A model generated the notes under the pieces. It did not search any database and was not told the DNA's origin. It saw only the letters and a list, made by a program, of their open reading frames with translations. The translations under genes and the position numbers were made by a program. Positions 18,718 to 27,204 of a stretch of 64,000 nucleotides of DNA are shown here, one piece after another. How positions within the stretch are numbered: the stretch's first letter is position 1; the number at the start of each line of letters is the position of its first letter. Source of the stretch: Bacillota bacterium (lineage in GTDB: Bacteria > Bacillota > Clostridia > Christensenellales > SZUA-584); assembly GCA_023396555.1 (NCBI GenBank), contig JAEWWC010000100.1, positions 1 to 64,000 of the forward strand, read 5' to 3'.

Positions 18718-19593
18718 ATGCTGAAACTAGACAAGATCCTGGAGATGAAGCGCTTTGCGCTGGAAATCAGACGTAACATACTAAAGAGCATCGCGGCAAT
18801 CGGCAGCGGACATGTAGGCGGGTCTCTGTCAATTGCGGACGCGTTCGCCGTGCTATACAGCGGCGTGATGAATGTAGACCCAAAGCGTCCGCGGTGGCCT
18901 GACAGAGATTATATTGTGATGTCCAAAGGGCACGCGGGCCCTGTGATGTACGCGACGCTGGCGCTCAAAGGTTATTTTCCTATTGAGATGCTGGAAACGC
19001 TGAACCAGAACGGTACAATGCTGCCCAGCCACACGGACCGCAACAAAACATCGGGCGTGGATATGACGACGGGTTCGCTGGGGCAGGGCGCCTCCACTGC
19101 TGCTGGACTCGCCTTCGCTGATAAGCTGGACGGCAAGGACCGCCGGACGTATCTGATACTGGGGGACGGTGAACTGGACGAAGGGCAGGTGTGGGAGTCG
19201 TTCCTCTTTGTATCGCACCGGCAACTGACTAATCTTATTACGATGGTGGATGTTAACCAAAAACAGCTAGATGGTACAACGGATATGGTATGCAGTCTGG
19301 GGGACATTGCTGCCAAGTTTGAGGCGTTTGGCTATCGTGTGATTGATATTGAAAACGGTAATGATGTGGCGCAGGTGTTTGAGGCGCTGCAGCAGGCGCA
19401 AAAAAGCGTAGACAAGCCTCCGGTGATACTATTGAGGACCAGCAAAGGCGCAGGGGTTTCGCTGTATGCCAACATGGCAAACTGCCATTCCTGCACGGTA
19501 GGGGACGAGGACCTGAACAGTGTGCTGACGGAACTCGACAAAACGGAACAACAATTAAATGAGCGGAGGGCCTATGATCGCAAAGCAACTTGA
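18718..19593 (+). CDS. Transketolase, N-terminal subunit
   Basis: This 291-aa protein is the thiamine-diphosphate-binding half of a two-subunit transketolase. Motifs are SGHVGGSLSIADAF near residue 29, SKGHAGPVMY, GSLGQGASTAAGLA near 120 and the ThDP motif LGDGELDEGQVWE near 147, ending in the NQKQLDG region. In the classical single-chain enzyme this part is fused to the pyrimidine-binding half. AAGGAGA upstream supports ATG 18718. It overlaps the C-terminal subunit gene. Placement at the end of the xylulokinase operon suggests a dedicated route for xylulose 5-phosphate into the pentose phosphate pathway. Confidence 0.9.
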   Translation: MLKLDKILEMKRFALEIRRNILKSIAAIGSGHVGGSLSIADAFAVLYSGVMNVDPKRPRWPDRDYIVMSKGHAGPVMYATLALKGYFPIEMLETLNQNGTMLPSHTDRNKTSGVDMTTGSLGQGASTAAGLAFADKLDGKDRRTYLILGDGELDEGQVWESFLFVSHRQLTNLITMVDVNQKQLDGTTDMVCSLGDIAAKFEAFGYRVIDIENGNDVAQVFEALQQAQKSVDKPPVILLRTSKGAGVSLYANMANCHSCTVGDEDLNSVLTELDKTEQQLNERRAYDRKAT

Positions 19594-20545
19594 ACAGCCG
19601 CGCCAGACCGAGATGCGCACTGTGTTAATGGATACGCTGCTGGCGTCGATGCAGCAAAACAAGGATGTCGTCTATCTGGATGCCGACCTTGCGGGTGCTA
19701 TTGGCTCGACCAAGCTATTGTCTGCCCTGCCTGCACAGGCATTCAACGTGGGCATTATGGAAGCCAACATGGCAGGGGTGGCGGCGGGTATGTCGGTGAA
19801 TGGCAAGATACCGTTTATCCATTCCTTTGGCGTGTTTGCCACTAGGCGTGTTGCCGATCAGGTCTTTATTTCGGGCTGCTATAACCGCGCGAATGTAAAA
19901 ATACTGGGCAGCGACTGCGGTGTTGCCGCCGAGACAAACGGGGGCACCCACATGCCGCTGGAAGATGTTTCGATATTCCGTTCATATCCCGATATGACGA
20001 TATTGGATATTGCGGATACCACGCTGATGAGAAGGATGATACCCGCTGTGATCGAACATGATGGCATGGTGTATATGCGTTTCCCCAGAAAGAAAGTTGC
20101 CGACTATTACAGCGAGGATAATAGCTTTGCCATTGGAAAAGGCATGATGTTGCGCGAAGGCCGGGATGTGACGATCATCGCTGCCGGCTTGGAAGTGGAT
20201 GAAGCGCTACAGGCTTCGGCAATACTAAAAGGCATGAACATTTCGACGCGGGTAGTGGACATGTTTACTTTAAAGCCGGTAGACACGGAGCTGATCGTGG
20301 ACTGTGCCAAAAGGACCGGCGCTGTGGTAACGGCGGAAAACCACAACGTGATCGGCGGGCTGGGGTCGGCTGTGGCGGAAGTGCTGGTGGAAAATGCACC
20401 TGTGCCGATGCAGCGTGTGGGCGTAAATGAACAGTTCGGCGAGGTGGGTACAAGGCAGTATCTTGCTCAGAAATTCAGATTGACTAAGGATGACATCGTA
20501 AATGCTGCTCTGGAAGCGGTCAAAAGAAAGCATTATAATGCATAA
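19559..20545 (+). CDS. Transketolase, C-terminal subunit
   Basis: This 328-aa protein is the pyrimidine-binding half plus the transketolase C-terminal domain. It carries FNVGIMEANMAGVAAGMSVN near residue 60 with the catalytic Glu that activates ThDP, and a C-terminal domain with VVTAENHNVIGGLGSAVAEV. It pairs with the preceding subunit to form the active tetramer. Two in-frame starts compete: ATG 19559, inside the end of the previous gene, and ATG 19574, which has GGAGGG only 3 bases upstream. I keep the first but the second is possible. The operon probably ends here. Confidence 0.88.
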   Translation: MSGGPMIAKQLEQPRQTEMRTVLMDTLLASMQQNKDVVYLDADLAGAIGSTKLLSALPAQAFNVGIMEANMAGVAAGMSVNGKIPFIHSFGVFATRRVADQVFISGCYNRANVKILGSDCGVAAETNGGTHMPLEDVSIFRSYPDMTILDIADTTLMRRMIPAVIEHDGMVYMRFPRKKVADYYSEDNSFAIGKGMMLREGRDVTIIAAGLEVDEALQASAILKGMNISTRVVDMFTLKPVDTELIVDCAKRTGAVVTAENHNVIGGLGSAVAEVLVENAPVPMQRVGVNEQFGEVGTRQYLAQKFRLTKDDIVNAALEAVKRKHYNA

Positions 20546-20741
20546 CATGGTTAGGCGGAGTTTTCTCCGGGATATACTGAGGGTAGAACATCTGTTTTGT
20601 TTCATTGAAATCCGTACTGCTATATGAGCAGCACGGAGACATGACGCATAATGCTGAAAGGCGGTGTGCCTATAACGAAACTATTACGCTCGCGGAGGCT
20701 ACACCGGTTTACGAAGCGATGCGCCTTGAGGAGGACTTGAA

Positions 20742-20957
20742 GTGAGCGAGAATTGCGACAAAATGGGGGTGATATCGGCTTGGTTGGGGCATAAGAGTGT
20801 CTCAACGACAGCCAACATCTATGCCCATGTGACCGACGACTTGCGCGACGGCGCGGCAACATGGATGGATGCCAGCTACAGGCCAAAGCATGACAAAGCA
20901 AACTTTAAGATGACACTCGACGAAGCTATACAGAAATTATTCGAGCATGTTCTGTAA
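20742..20957 (+). pseudogene. C-terminal remnant of a tyrosine recombinase/phage integrase
   Basis: This 71-aa open frame matches the end of an integrase. The segment ISAWLGHKSVSTTANIYAHV contains the LGH motif and the catalytic Tyr in NIYAHV, followed by the tail TDDLRDGAATWMDA. The catalytic domain's first Arg and all N-terminal domains are absent. It starts with GTG after a GAGGAGG site, but a protein this short cannot be active. It lies about 340 bp from the 3' end of tRNA-Gly, a frequent integration target, so it probably marks a lost prophage or island. Confidence 0.78.
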
Positions 20958-21300
20958 GAAGCAGCAGAGAGCGGAGTTGGGCCTGAAGAAACGAACAACG
21001 AACATGAAGAGCCGGTTAAGCTCGATAAACACGCAGATGAACTTCATTACCATCAGAAGAACCAATATTGACAAGGACGATATCTGGAGGAAATCGAAGG
21101 AAAACCGAGATTACGAGCGATTCGCGGAAAGTTAGCATAGGTTTACCATCAGTTCCACCATCAGTTACTAATAAATGGTAGAGAAAAGGAATTAACTGTA
21201 ATGAGCGTAAGCAGACTGTGAGGAAAGTATCGCATAAAAAAATCCCCTGAAACAGCCATTTCAAGGGATTTGGGTGCCTTTGCAGGCTACCATAAGTGCA
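20958..21300. other. Gene-free stretch between the integrase remnant and tRNA-Gly
   Basis: Only short uninformative reading frames occur here. They include a run rich in Glu and His codons from about 20960 to 21060, which ends at a stop without a recognisable start. The right part holds the tRNA terminator. It is probably debris from the same lost mobile element. Confidence 0.5.
21233..21271 (-). terminator. Rho-independent terminator of tRNA-Gly
   Basis: On the minus strand a 13-bp stem with one mismatch (21259-21271 with 21240-21252) around a 6-base loop is followed by a run of seven T. It lies about 30 bp behind the tRNA 3' end. Confidence 0.8.
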
Positions 21301-21374
21301 TGGAGCGGGTGATGGGAATCGAACCCACGTAACCAGCTTGGGAAGCTGGCACTCTGCCATTGAGTTACACCCGC
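21301..21374 (-). tRNA. tRNA-Gly (anticodon CCC)
   Basis: The minus strand gives a full cloverleaf of 74 nt. Acceptor arms are GCGGGTG and CACCCGC, the anticodon stem CCAGC/GCTGG encloses loop TTCCCAA (anticodon CCC), and the T-loop is TTCGATT. The discriminator T and 3' CCA are encoded. A terminator follows, and a tyrosine-integrase remnant lies downstream of the 3' end, consistent with past use as an attachment site. Confidence 0.95.
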
Positions 21375-21435
21375 TTGACGCAAAAAACATTATAGCATAT
21401 GCTGTGTCTTTTGCAAATATCAAAAACCGAAAATA

Positions 21436-22593
21436 TCATTTGTTGCTCAGTGCTTTATAGGCAGCTACGATGCGCGCCGTCAGGCCATCGTCCGTTTCGC
21501 AGTAATGGCGCACCGCGCTTTCAATACCGTTTACCCTGATGTGGTTCTGTACCTCCATCGCGGCTTCATCGTCCGGATTGTCGAAACGGAAAGCGGCAGC
21601 AATAGCTGGTACGATATGAACGGGGGCGATTCCCTGCTCGATGCAGTAGAGCGCGGCGCCTGTCAGACGGTCGTTGCGTTTCAGCTTGCGGATGGGGTCC
21701 TTGCCGACACGCGGAATGGAGTCCTTCAGCTCGCGATTGCCAAAACGCTCCAGCAGATCATATACGTTGGCGTCGATCTCTTCCTTCGGTATTCCGTAAC
21801 CGCGGTGCAGCGCGGCGGATACGTCCAGCATCGCCGCTTTGGCCATGCCGAGTATATCCGTATCGGCGGCGGCTTCGGAGACCAGCTCATAGCCCTTCAG
21901 CCAGCCAAAGTAGGCGCACAGCGCATGACCCATGTTATGCACGAACAGCTTGCGGCGTATATAGAAACCGAACGGGGAGAACGGCACCAGCGTTTTGATG
22001 GGCGGTATCTCGCCGCGGAACGCGTCCTTGTCCACCGGCAGCTCTTCATACGGCTCCACCCAGACGCGCAGCGGATTGTCGCCGCGCATCTCCTCCGTCA
22101 TCACGGGCACCATGCGGCCGATGGACGCTTCCACCAGTCCCACTCTGGTATCCAGATAGGTGCGCGTGTCGGCGCTCACCGCTTGCTCCAGCAGACTGCG
22201 CAGATACTTATCGGCATCGATCAGGTTTTCGCAGATGATAATATCCAGCGGGCGTCCGGAAGCGGCGCGCTTATCGATTCCCGTGGCAAGGTTGGGGATG
22301 ATGCGGGGTAGCACGTTGACGCCGACCGCGGTCGCCATGATGTCCGCATCGGCGATGGCCGCAGCGACGGCGTCCGAGCCCAAGCCGTTCACCGCACTGA
22401 CGTTCGTTACCATAACTTCGCTCATGCCCTCGTTGGAAACCAGCCGGACGGGGTAGGCATGGTCCGCATTGAGCTTGTCCACCACGGGGGTGGCCACATC
22501 AACGAATATCACATGGAACCCCGCCTCGGAAAACACTTTGCCGATAAACCCTCTGCCGATATTGCCTGCGCCGTACATGACTGCTGTTTTCAT
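21436..22593 (-). CDS. mtlD: Mannitol-1-phosphate 5-dehydrogenase
   Basis: This 385-aa enzyme interconverts mannitol 1-phosphate and fructose 6-phosphate with NAD. The N-terminal Rossmann motif is YGAGNIGRGFIGKVF, and the C-terminal polyol dehydrogenase domain contains the conserved KLFVHNMGHALCAYFGWLKG with the catalytic Lys-x5-His arrangement of long-chain mannitol dehydrogenases. The length matches bacterial MtlD. An AGGAG site precedes the ATG. No mannitol PTS gene is adjacent, so it may act on imported material encoded elsewhere or run in the biosynthetic direction. It is transcribed towards the tRNA gene. Confidence 0.93.
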   Translation of the reverse strand: MKTAVMYGAGNIGRGFIGKVFSEAGFHVIFVDVATPVVDKLNADHAYPVRLVSNEGMSEVMVTNVSAVNGLGSDAVAAAIADADIMATAVGVNVLPRIIPNLATGIDKRAASGRPLDIIICENLIDADKYLRSLLEQAVSADTRTYLDTRVGLVEASIGRMVPVMTEEMRGDNPLRVWVEPYEELPVDKDAFRGEIPPIKTLVPFSPFGFYIRRKLFVHNMGHALCAYFGWLKGYELVSEAAADTDILGMAKAAMLDVSAALHRGYGIPKEEIDANVYDLLERFGNRELKDSIPRVGKDPIRKLKRNDRLTGAALYCIEQGIAPVHIVPAIAAAFRFDNPDDEAAMEVQNHIRVNGIESAVRHYCETDDGLTARIVAAYKALSNK

Positions 22594-22742
22594 GGTATGA
22601 ACGTCATCTCCTTATGTTGATTGCAGCCTATATGATATCACCCGCTTTTGCAGTGTGTCAATGCGCCGCACACCGTTGGCTTCGGGCGCATAAGTTATTA
22701 TTGGCACATCCATGCCAAATCCAAAAAAGGAAGGTTCATAGT

Positions 22743-23693
22743 ATGGGCGAAGAGAGAAAACTGGTAATGGAGGGCTTCGCTTTCGAACTGACGGGCTTTT
22801 TCAGCGCCGAAGGTGTGACCACTGTGACACTCAGCATAAACGGTACCGGAGAAAGTCCGGCCGATTTAAAAGGCTGGGCTATGGAGGTTTGCCCAGGTGA
22901 CCCACAGTTTTTTGACGGCGAGGTGAGCATTGTCAGCTGCGAGAAAAGAAGGCGGCATGGCGCGTGGCTGCCCGCGGTCGCACAGAAAACATCGTTTGAA
23001 CTGACAGGCGATATCGGATTTTCTGGCGTGGTGGTTACTGACTGGGTGGGCCGTTACGCGGAAGACCCGGACGTAGAGTACCGGATCGTGCTGGACAAAG
23101 AACTAAAGTTTGAACCTTTTGCCGTCGCGATGATGACGGGGGACAGCATCCGGCGTTCGGAAGCGCGCATCAGCATCGGGCTTGCCGCATCGCTGGCGCT
23201 GAACCGCGTCTGGACGACGCCGATGGAAAAAAGCTTCTGCCTGTTTGTGGTGGTGCCGGAAGGATACCGGCCGGAAGGTGCCTGCAAGGTTGCGGTATCG
23301 GCGACAAAGCGCGCGGCGCATATACTGCACTATAAGGGCGAATATGTGGTGGACGATGCTCTGGCGCCGGAAGGCAAGGCGTTGAAGTCGGTGCGCGCAG
23401 AGCTGTTGTGCAGCGTGCGTATACTGGCCGATATACCGCTGAAAAGTGCGACAGCCTGCGGCGATAATGTGCAGGTTAGCGCCGTGGACTGCTTCGAGGT
23501 ATGTGAAACCATCGGCTATGCGGACGACGAGCAGTCGTTTGAGCTGCGTGACATATCTGTCTGCCCCAAGAAAAAGAGCTATGACTTAACGCTGCTCAAC
23601 GCGCATTGCGGCCGTTCCGTTTACCGTCTGGACGGCAAGTTCACCATCGACTGCAAGCGCTGCAACAGGGCTGAAAAGCCGGAAGAACAGTAA
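22743..23693 (+). CDS. Uncharacterised protein, 316 aa
   Basis: I do not recognise a family. I chose ATG 22743 because AAGGAAGG lies just upstream; the frame stays open further left, but without a ribosome-binding site. No signal peptide or membrane helix is evident. The protein is rich in short beta-like stretches (for example FAFELTGFFSAEGVTTVTLS) and ends in a small Cys pair, DCKRCNRAEK. Segments around VSCEKRRRHGAWLPAVA and CFEVCETIGYADDEQSFELR hint at repeated beta-sandwich modules, similar in feel to phage-like or DUF11-type structural proteins, but this is only an impression. It is a single-gene unit ending at a bidirectional terminator. Confidence 0.7.
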   Translation: MGEERKLVMEGFAFELTGFFSAEGVTTVTLSINGTGESPADLKGWAMEVCPGDPQFFDGEVSIVSCEKRRRHGAWLPAVAQKTSFELTGDIGFSGVVVTDWVGRYAEDPDVEYRIVLDKELKFEPFAVAMMTGDSIRRSEARISIGLAASLALNRVWTTPMEKSFCLFVVVPEGYRPEGACKVAVSATKRAAHILHYKGEYVVDDALAPEGKALKSVRAELLCSVRILADIPLKSATACGDNVQVSAVDCFEVCETIGYADDEQSFELRDISVCPKKKSYDLTLLNAHCGRSVYRLDGKFTIDCKRCNRAEKPEEQ

Positions 23694-23732
23694 ATACATA
23701 TCAGTTGCCGGAGAAAGGTGTATTCCGGCACC

Positions 23733-23757
23733 AAAAAAAGGCCGTGAGGCCTTTTTC
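23733..23757. terminator. Bidirectional rho-independent terminator
   Basis: The stem AAAAAGGCC/GGCCTTTTT with loop GTGA sits between the uncharacterised plus-strand gene and the convergent ferredoxin gene. Both strands have T-runs, so it can serve both units. Confidence 0.85.
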
Positions 23758-23810
23758 TTGTGTTGAGACTAAGGGACAGTTACCATAACCCGCAAGGGGA
23801 AAACGTAATT

Positions 23811-24050
<240 letters not shown>

Positions 24051-24084
24051 TTATAACAAATTTATTTAAGCGTAATGGGGAACG

Positions 24085-24966
24085 CTAGTCCTCCAGAAGG
24101 GACTTGATCTCTTCGTCCAGATCCGGCTCAGGCTCGGGCTCTCTGGATTGTTGGCCTCCTCTGAACTTGATCTCGTCCAGCCTGAATGTTCTCACATCGA
24201 TGCTTTCGTCAGGCAGCGTGATCTTGATGCGCACCGTTTCCGTGACGGCGTTGTTCTCCAGTACCACGCCCTCACCATCCGGCGAGGTGACTGTGCTGCC
24301 CGGTTTGGGCATGCGCTTGCGCGTCTGCACGTAATGCTCCTGCTCGTAGTTGAGGCAGCACATCAGGCGGCCGCACAGGCCGCTGATCTTAGTGGGCGAG
24401 AGCGACAGGTTCTGCTCCTTAGCCATCTTGATGGACACGGGGGAGAAATCTCCGAGGAAGCACGAACAACAGCAGGGCCGCCCGCAAGGGCCCAGGCCGC
24501 CAAGCATCTTGGCTTCGTCCCGAACCCCGATCTGGCGCAGCTCGATGCGCGTTTTGAATACGCCGGCCAGGTCTTTGACCAGGTCTCGGAAGTCCACGCG
24601 CCCATCGGCGGTGAAGTAAAATATGATCTTGGAATTGTCAAACGTGTATTCGACGTCCACGAGCTTCATATCCAGTTTGTGCTTTTCAATCTTGTTCTGG
24701 CAGGTTTCCAGCGCTTCCTTCTCTTTGCGCTTGTTTTCCTCCACGCGTTTGTCGTCCTTGGGGGTGGCGCGCCGGAGCACCGTTTTCAGCGGCGCGACGA
24801 GATCCTTCTCGGATACCTCTTTTTCGGCGATTACGACCTCGCCGTATTCCATGCCGCGCGCGGTTTCCACGATGGCATGATCTCCCTCGGCAAACTTAAG
24901 ATCGCCGGGCAGGAAATAGTAGACCTTGCCAACGCGCTTAAACCGCACGCCTATGACTTTTTCCAT
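24085..24966 (-). CDS. ricT: PSP1-domain regulatory protein RicT (YaaT)
   Basis: This 293-aa cytoplasmic protein belongs to the PSP1/YaaT family. In Bacillus, RicT works with RicA and RicF in an iron-sulfur complex that affects RNA processing, sporulation and competence. The N-terminus VIGVRFKRVGKVYYF and the Cys-rich centre GPCGRPCCCSCFLGDFSP plus GLCGRLMCCLNYEQ are diagnostic; the Cys residues are the probable cluster ligands. An acidic C-terminal tail follows. The start overlaps holB by 16 bp. The order holB-ricT after tmk is conserved in Bacillota, which supports the call. Confidence 0.93.
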   Translation of the reverse strand: MEKVIGVRFKRVGKVYYFLPGDLKFAEGDHAIVETARGMEYGEVVIAEKEVSEKDLVAPLKTVLRRATPKDDKRVEENKRKEKEALETCQNKIEKHKLDMKLVDVEYTFDNSKIIFYFTADGRVDFRDLVKDLAGVFKTRIELRQIGVRDEAKMLGGLGPCGRPCCCSCFLGDFSPVSIKMAKEQNLSLSPTKISGLCGRLMCCLNYEQEHYVQTRKRMPKPGSTVTSPDGEGVVLENNAVTETVRIKITLPDESIDVRTFRLDEIKFRGGQQSREPEPEPDLDEEIKSLLED

Positions 24967-25901
24967 TTGTTCTTTTCCTCCAATATGCCAAAAAGCATCT
25001 TTTCCGCGGCCAACCGAAAGTTGACCGGGAACAGGAATCGCCTTTCTGTTTCCAGTATGACATTTATCATATTACTTATCGCGCCGCTTGTAAAGCGGGA
25101 AGCCGCATCGCGGATATCGTCCGCAAAATCAGCGTTGACGATCAGACCGAGATCTTGTGTTTTCTGATACATCAGTATGTCCCGAAAGTAAGACTGCATC
25201 ATGGTGAGCAGCGGAATTATCTGTTCCTTACTGCTTTCAAGAAAATCGGCAAAAGCGCTGATGGCCATGTTCTTTTGCAGCAGCAGCTTGCGGCACTGGA
25301 CAATCAGTTCCTCCCTTTTGCTCAGAAGCCCCGCGTCTTCGCGGATGCGGCGCGCTTCGTCCAGAAAGCCGCCCGACAGATCGGTCAGTATACCGGCGGT
25401 GACATCGTCAACGGACAGCACGCGGGCGATGAGGCGGGAAGAGTCCGGCTCGGGGCTCACGGGCACCAGAGCGCAGCGGGACGCAATGGTGGGCAGTACG
25501 CCGCTGACGCTGCGGGCAGAGAGCAGGAATACCGTGCCTGCGGGCGGTTCCTCCAGCGTTTTTAACAGGCTGTTGGCGGCGGCATCCGTCATGTCGTCGG
25601 CGGATTCGATGACTATCGCCTTGCAGCGCGCTTCATACGGTTTCTGAGCCGCAAAGCTGAGGGCGTCGCGCAGCTCGGCGACCTTGGGAGCGCTGAGGCG
25701 CAGTATGTCCACATGGCCTTCCAGCACCTTACGGCACTCGGCGCAGACGCCGCAGCCTCCCTGATGACAGCAGAGCCGCTGTAAAAAAGAGTCGGCCAGC
25801 CGCCGCGCGACAAGCGGACGGCTGCAGACCAGCAGGTACGCGCCGAGCATTCGGCTGCTGCCTGCCGCATCCAGAAACAGCTGGCGCGCCGTATCGCTCA
25901 C
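24951..25901 (-). CDS. holB: DNA polymerase III subunit delta'
   Basis: This 316-aa clamp-loader subunit has the Cys-rich zinc module CCHQGGCGVCAECRK near residues 44-58 and the AAA+ sensor region IESADDMTDAAANSLLKTLEEPP near 100. The arginine-finger-type motif SRCALVPV lies near 139. As usual for delta', the N-terminal region lacks a Walker A lysine, so it binds but does not hydrolyse ATP. It overlaps tmk by 4 bp at its start and ricT by 16 bp at its end. The C-terminal half is shorter and less conserved, as in other Clostridia. Confidence 0.92.
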   Translation of the reverse strand: MSDTARQLFLDAAGSSRMLGAYLLVCSRPLVARRLADSFLQRLCCHQGGCGVCAECRKVLEGHVDILRLSAPKVAELRDALSFAAQKPYEARCKAIVIESADDMTDAAANSLLKTLEEPPAGTVFLLSARSVSGVLPTIASRCALVPVSPEPDSSRLIARVLSVDDVTAGILTDLSGGFLDEARRIREDAGLLSKREELIVQCRKLLLQKNMAISAFADFLESSKEQIIPLLTMMQSYFRDILMYQKTQDLGLIVNADFADDIRDAASRFTSGAISNMINVILETERRFLFPVNFRLAAEKMLFGILEEKNKWKKS

Positions 25902-26524
25902 AGGAGCCCCGCGCTCTTAAAGAGCGGCGTCAGGCTTTGGAGTATGAGCGCGTGCGTCTCCTGCTTGGTGCCCAATGCGTCAACGGAGATGATGCCAGGG
26001 CCGCGGGAGAGGCTGGTAAAACCGTCGAATACGCGCTGATGAAAAGCCATATCCTCGCTTTCCAGCCTGTCGTGCACCTTGTGCTCATTCATGCGCGCGA
26101 AGGCCCGCTCGGGCGGTATGTTGATGAACAGGGTCACGTCGGGCATGCACCCGGCTACCGCAGGAGCGTTTATCTGCTGAACCAGTTCCACGCCCAGTTC
26201 GCGGCCGTAGCCCTGATATGCCAGCGACGAATGGATAAAGCGGTCGCACAGCACGACGCTACCAGCGTCCAGCGCCGGGCGTATGACCTGGCGCACATGC
26301 GCGGCCCGCGCGGCAGCATATAGCATCGCCTCGGTGATAGCGTCTATTTCATTGTCTTTATCCAGCAGTACCTCTCTGATCTTCTCTGCAACGGGGCAGC
26401 CGCCGGGCTCACGCGTGCGCACCACGGCTACGCCCTGCTCCTCGAGGTATTCCGCGAGGAAACGCAGCTGCGTGGATTTGCCGCTGCCGTCCGCCCCTTC
26501 AAATGTGATGAACAGTCCGCTCAT
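25898..26524 (-). CDS. tmk: Thymidylate kinase
   Basis: This 208-aa enzyme phosphorylates dTMP to dTDP. The P-loop FEGADGSGKSTQ lies near residue 6, the DR(F/Y) motif with the dTMP-binding region reads CDRFIHSSLAYQGYGREL near 92, and the REPGG motif lies near 38. Its length is standard. It starts in an ATGA overlap with the HAD phosphatase gene and ends in a 4-bp overlap with holB, so synthesis of these proteins is coupled. Confidence 0.95.
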   Translation of the reverse strand: MSGLFITFEGADGSGKSTQLRFLAEYLEEQGVAVVRTREPGGCPVAEKIREVLLDKDNEIDAITEAMLYAAARAAHVRQVIRPALDAGSVVLCDRFIHSSLAYQGYGRELGVELVQQINAPAVAGCMPDVTLFINIPPERAFARMNEHKVHDRLESEDMAFHQRVFDGFTSLSRGPGIISVDALGTKQETHALILQSLTPLFKSAGLL

Positions 26525-27204
26525 TTTGTTTCTCCCAGCATGTCGGACAGGTCCGTCACGCTGTCTATGATGAAATCCGGGCCCGCTTCCAGCAGTTCCT
26601 TTCGGTCGCCGTAACCGTAGAGCACGCCGATAGTGTCGAACCCGACCGACCGCCCGCCGATGATATCATGACAGCGGTCGCCCACCATCACAGCGTTCCC
26701 AGGCGCTGCGCCCAGACGGCTGACGCCGTGCTGAAGCACCTGTGTCTTATCGTATATGCCCTCTTCATGCCGCGCACCGAACACCTCGTCGAACAGCGGC
26801 AGCAGGCCGTAGCGCTCGAGTATCGGCAGCGCCATGGCTTCCGGCTTGGACGTAGCGATGTAAAGCGCCTTGCCGGATGCCTTGATGGCACGGAGAGCCT
26901 CCTCAATACCGTCGTACAGCCAGCTTTCATGCATGCCCTTGTCCAGATAGTATTCCCGGTAATAAGCGTATGTTGCCGCCGCGCGCTCCTCCGAAAAACC
27001 GAATGCTTCCATCAGATGCTTTTTGATGGGTGGCCCCACAAACGATCGTATGCGCGTTTCGTCGTTTTCCTCATAACCGACCTTGTCGAACATATAACGC
27101 ACTGCGTTCATGCACCCCTGGCCCGATTCGGTGATTGTGCCGTCCAGATCAATGAATACTGCCTTGTAGCCTCTGTAGTCTTTCCCTGTGATGTTGTCGA
27201 TCAT
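26521..27204 (-). CDS. HAD-superfamily hydrolase, phosphoglycolate phosphatase-like
   Basis: This 227-aa phosphatase has HAD motif I FIDLDGTITES near residue 17, motif II YIATSKPEAM near 115 and motif IV VMVGDRCHDIIGG near 171, with a helical cap of about 75 residues after motif I. It resembles PgpB/Gph and YjjG-type phosphatases; the substrate cannot be told from sequence. It overlaps the decarboxylase gene and tmk by 4 bp each, an unusual but tight setting between nucleotide metabolism and amino-acid decarboxylation. Confidence 0.88.
   Translation of the reverse strand: MIDNITGKDYRGYKAVFIDLDGTITESGQGCMNAVRYMFDKVGYEENDETRIRSFVGPPIKKHLMEAFGFSEERAAATYAYYREYYLDKGMHESWLYDGIEEALRAIKASGKALYIATSKPEAMALPILERYGLLPLFDEVFGARHEEGIYDKTQVLQHGVSRLGAAPGNAVMVGDRCHDIIGGRSVGFDTIGVLYGYGDRKELLEAGPDFIIDSVTDLSDMLGETK

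Noticed and set aside
24148..25167. 339-codon open frame on the plus strand opposite ricT and holB
   Set aside because: Both genes on the minus strand carry diagnostic motifs; this frame is a shadow of biased codons.
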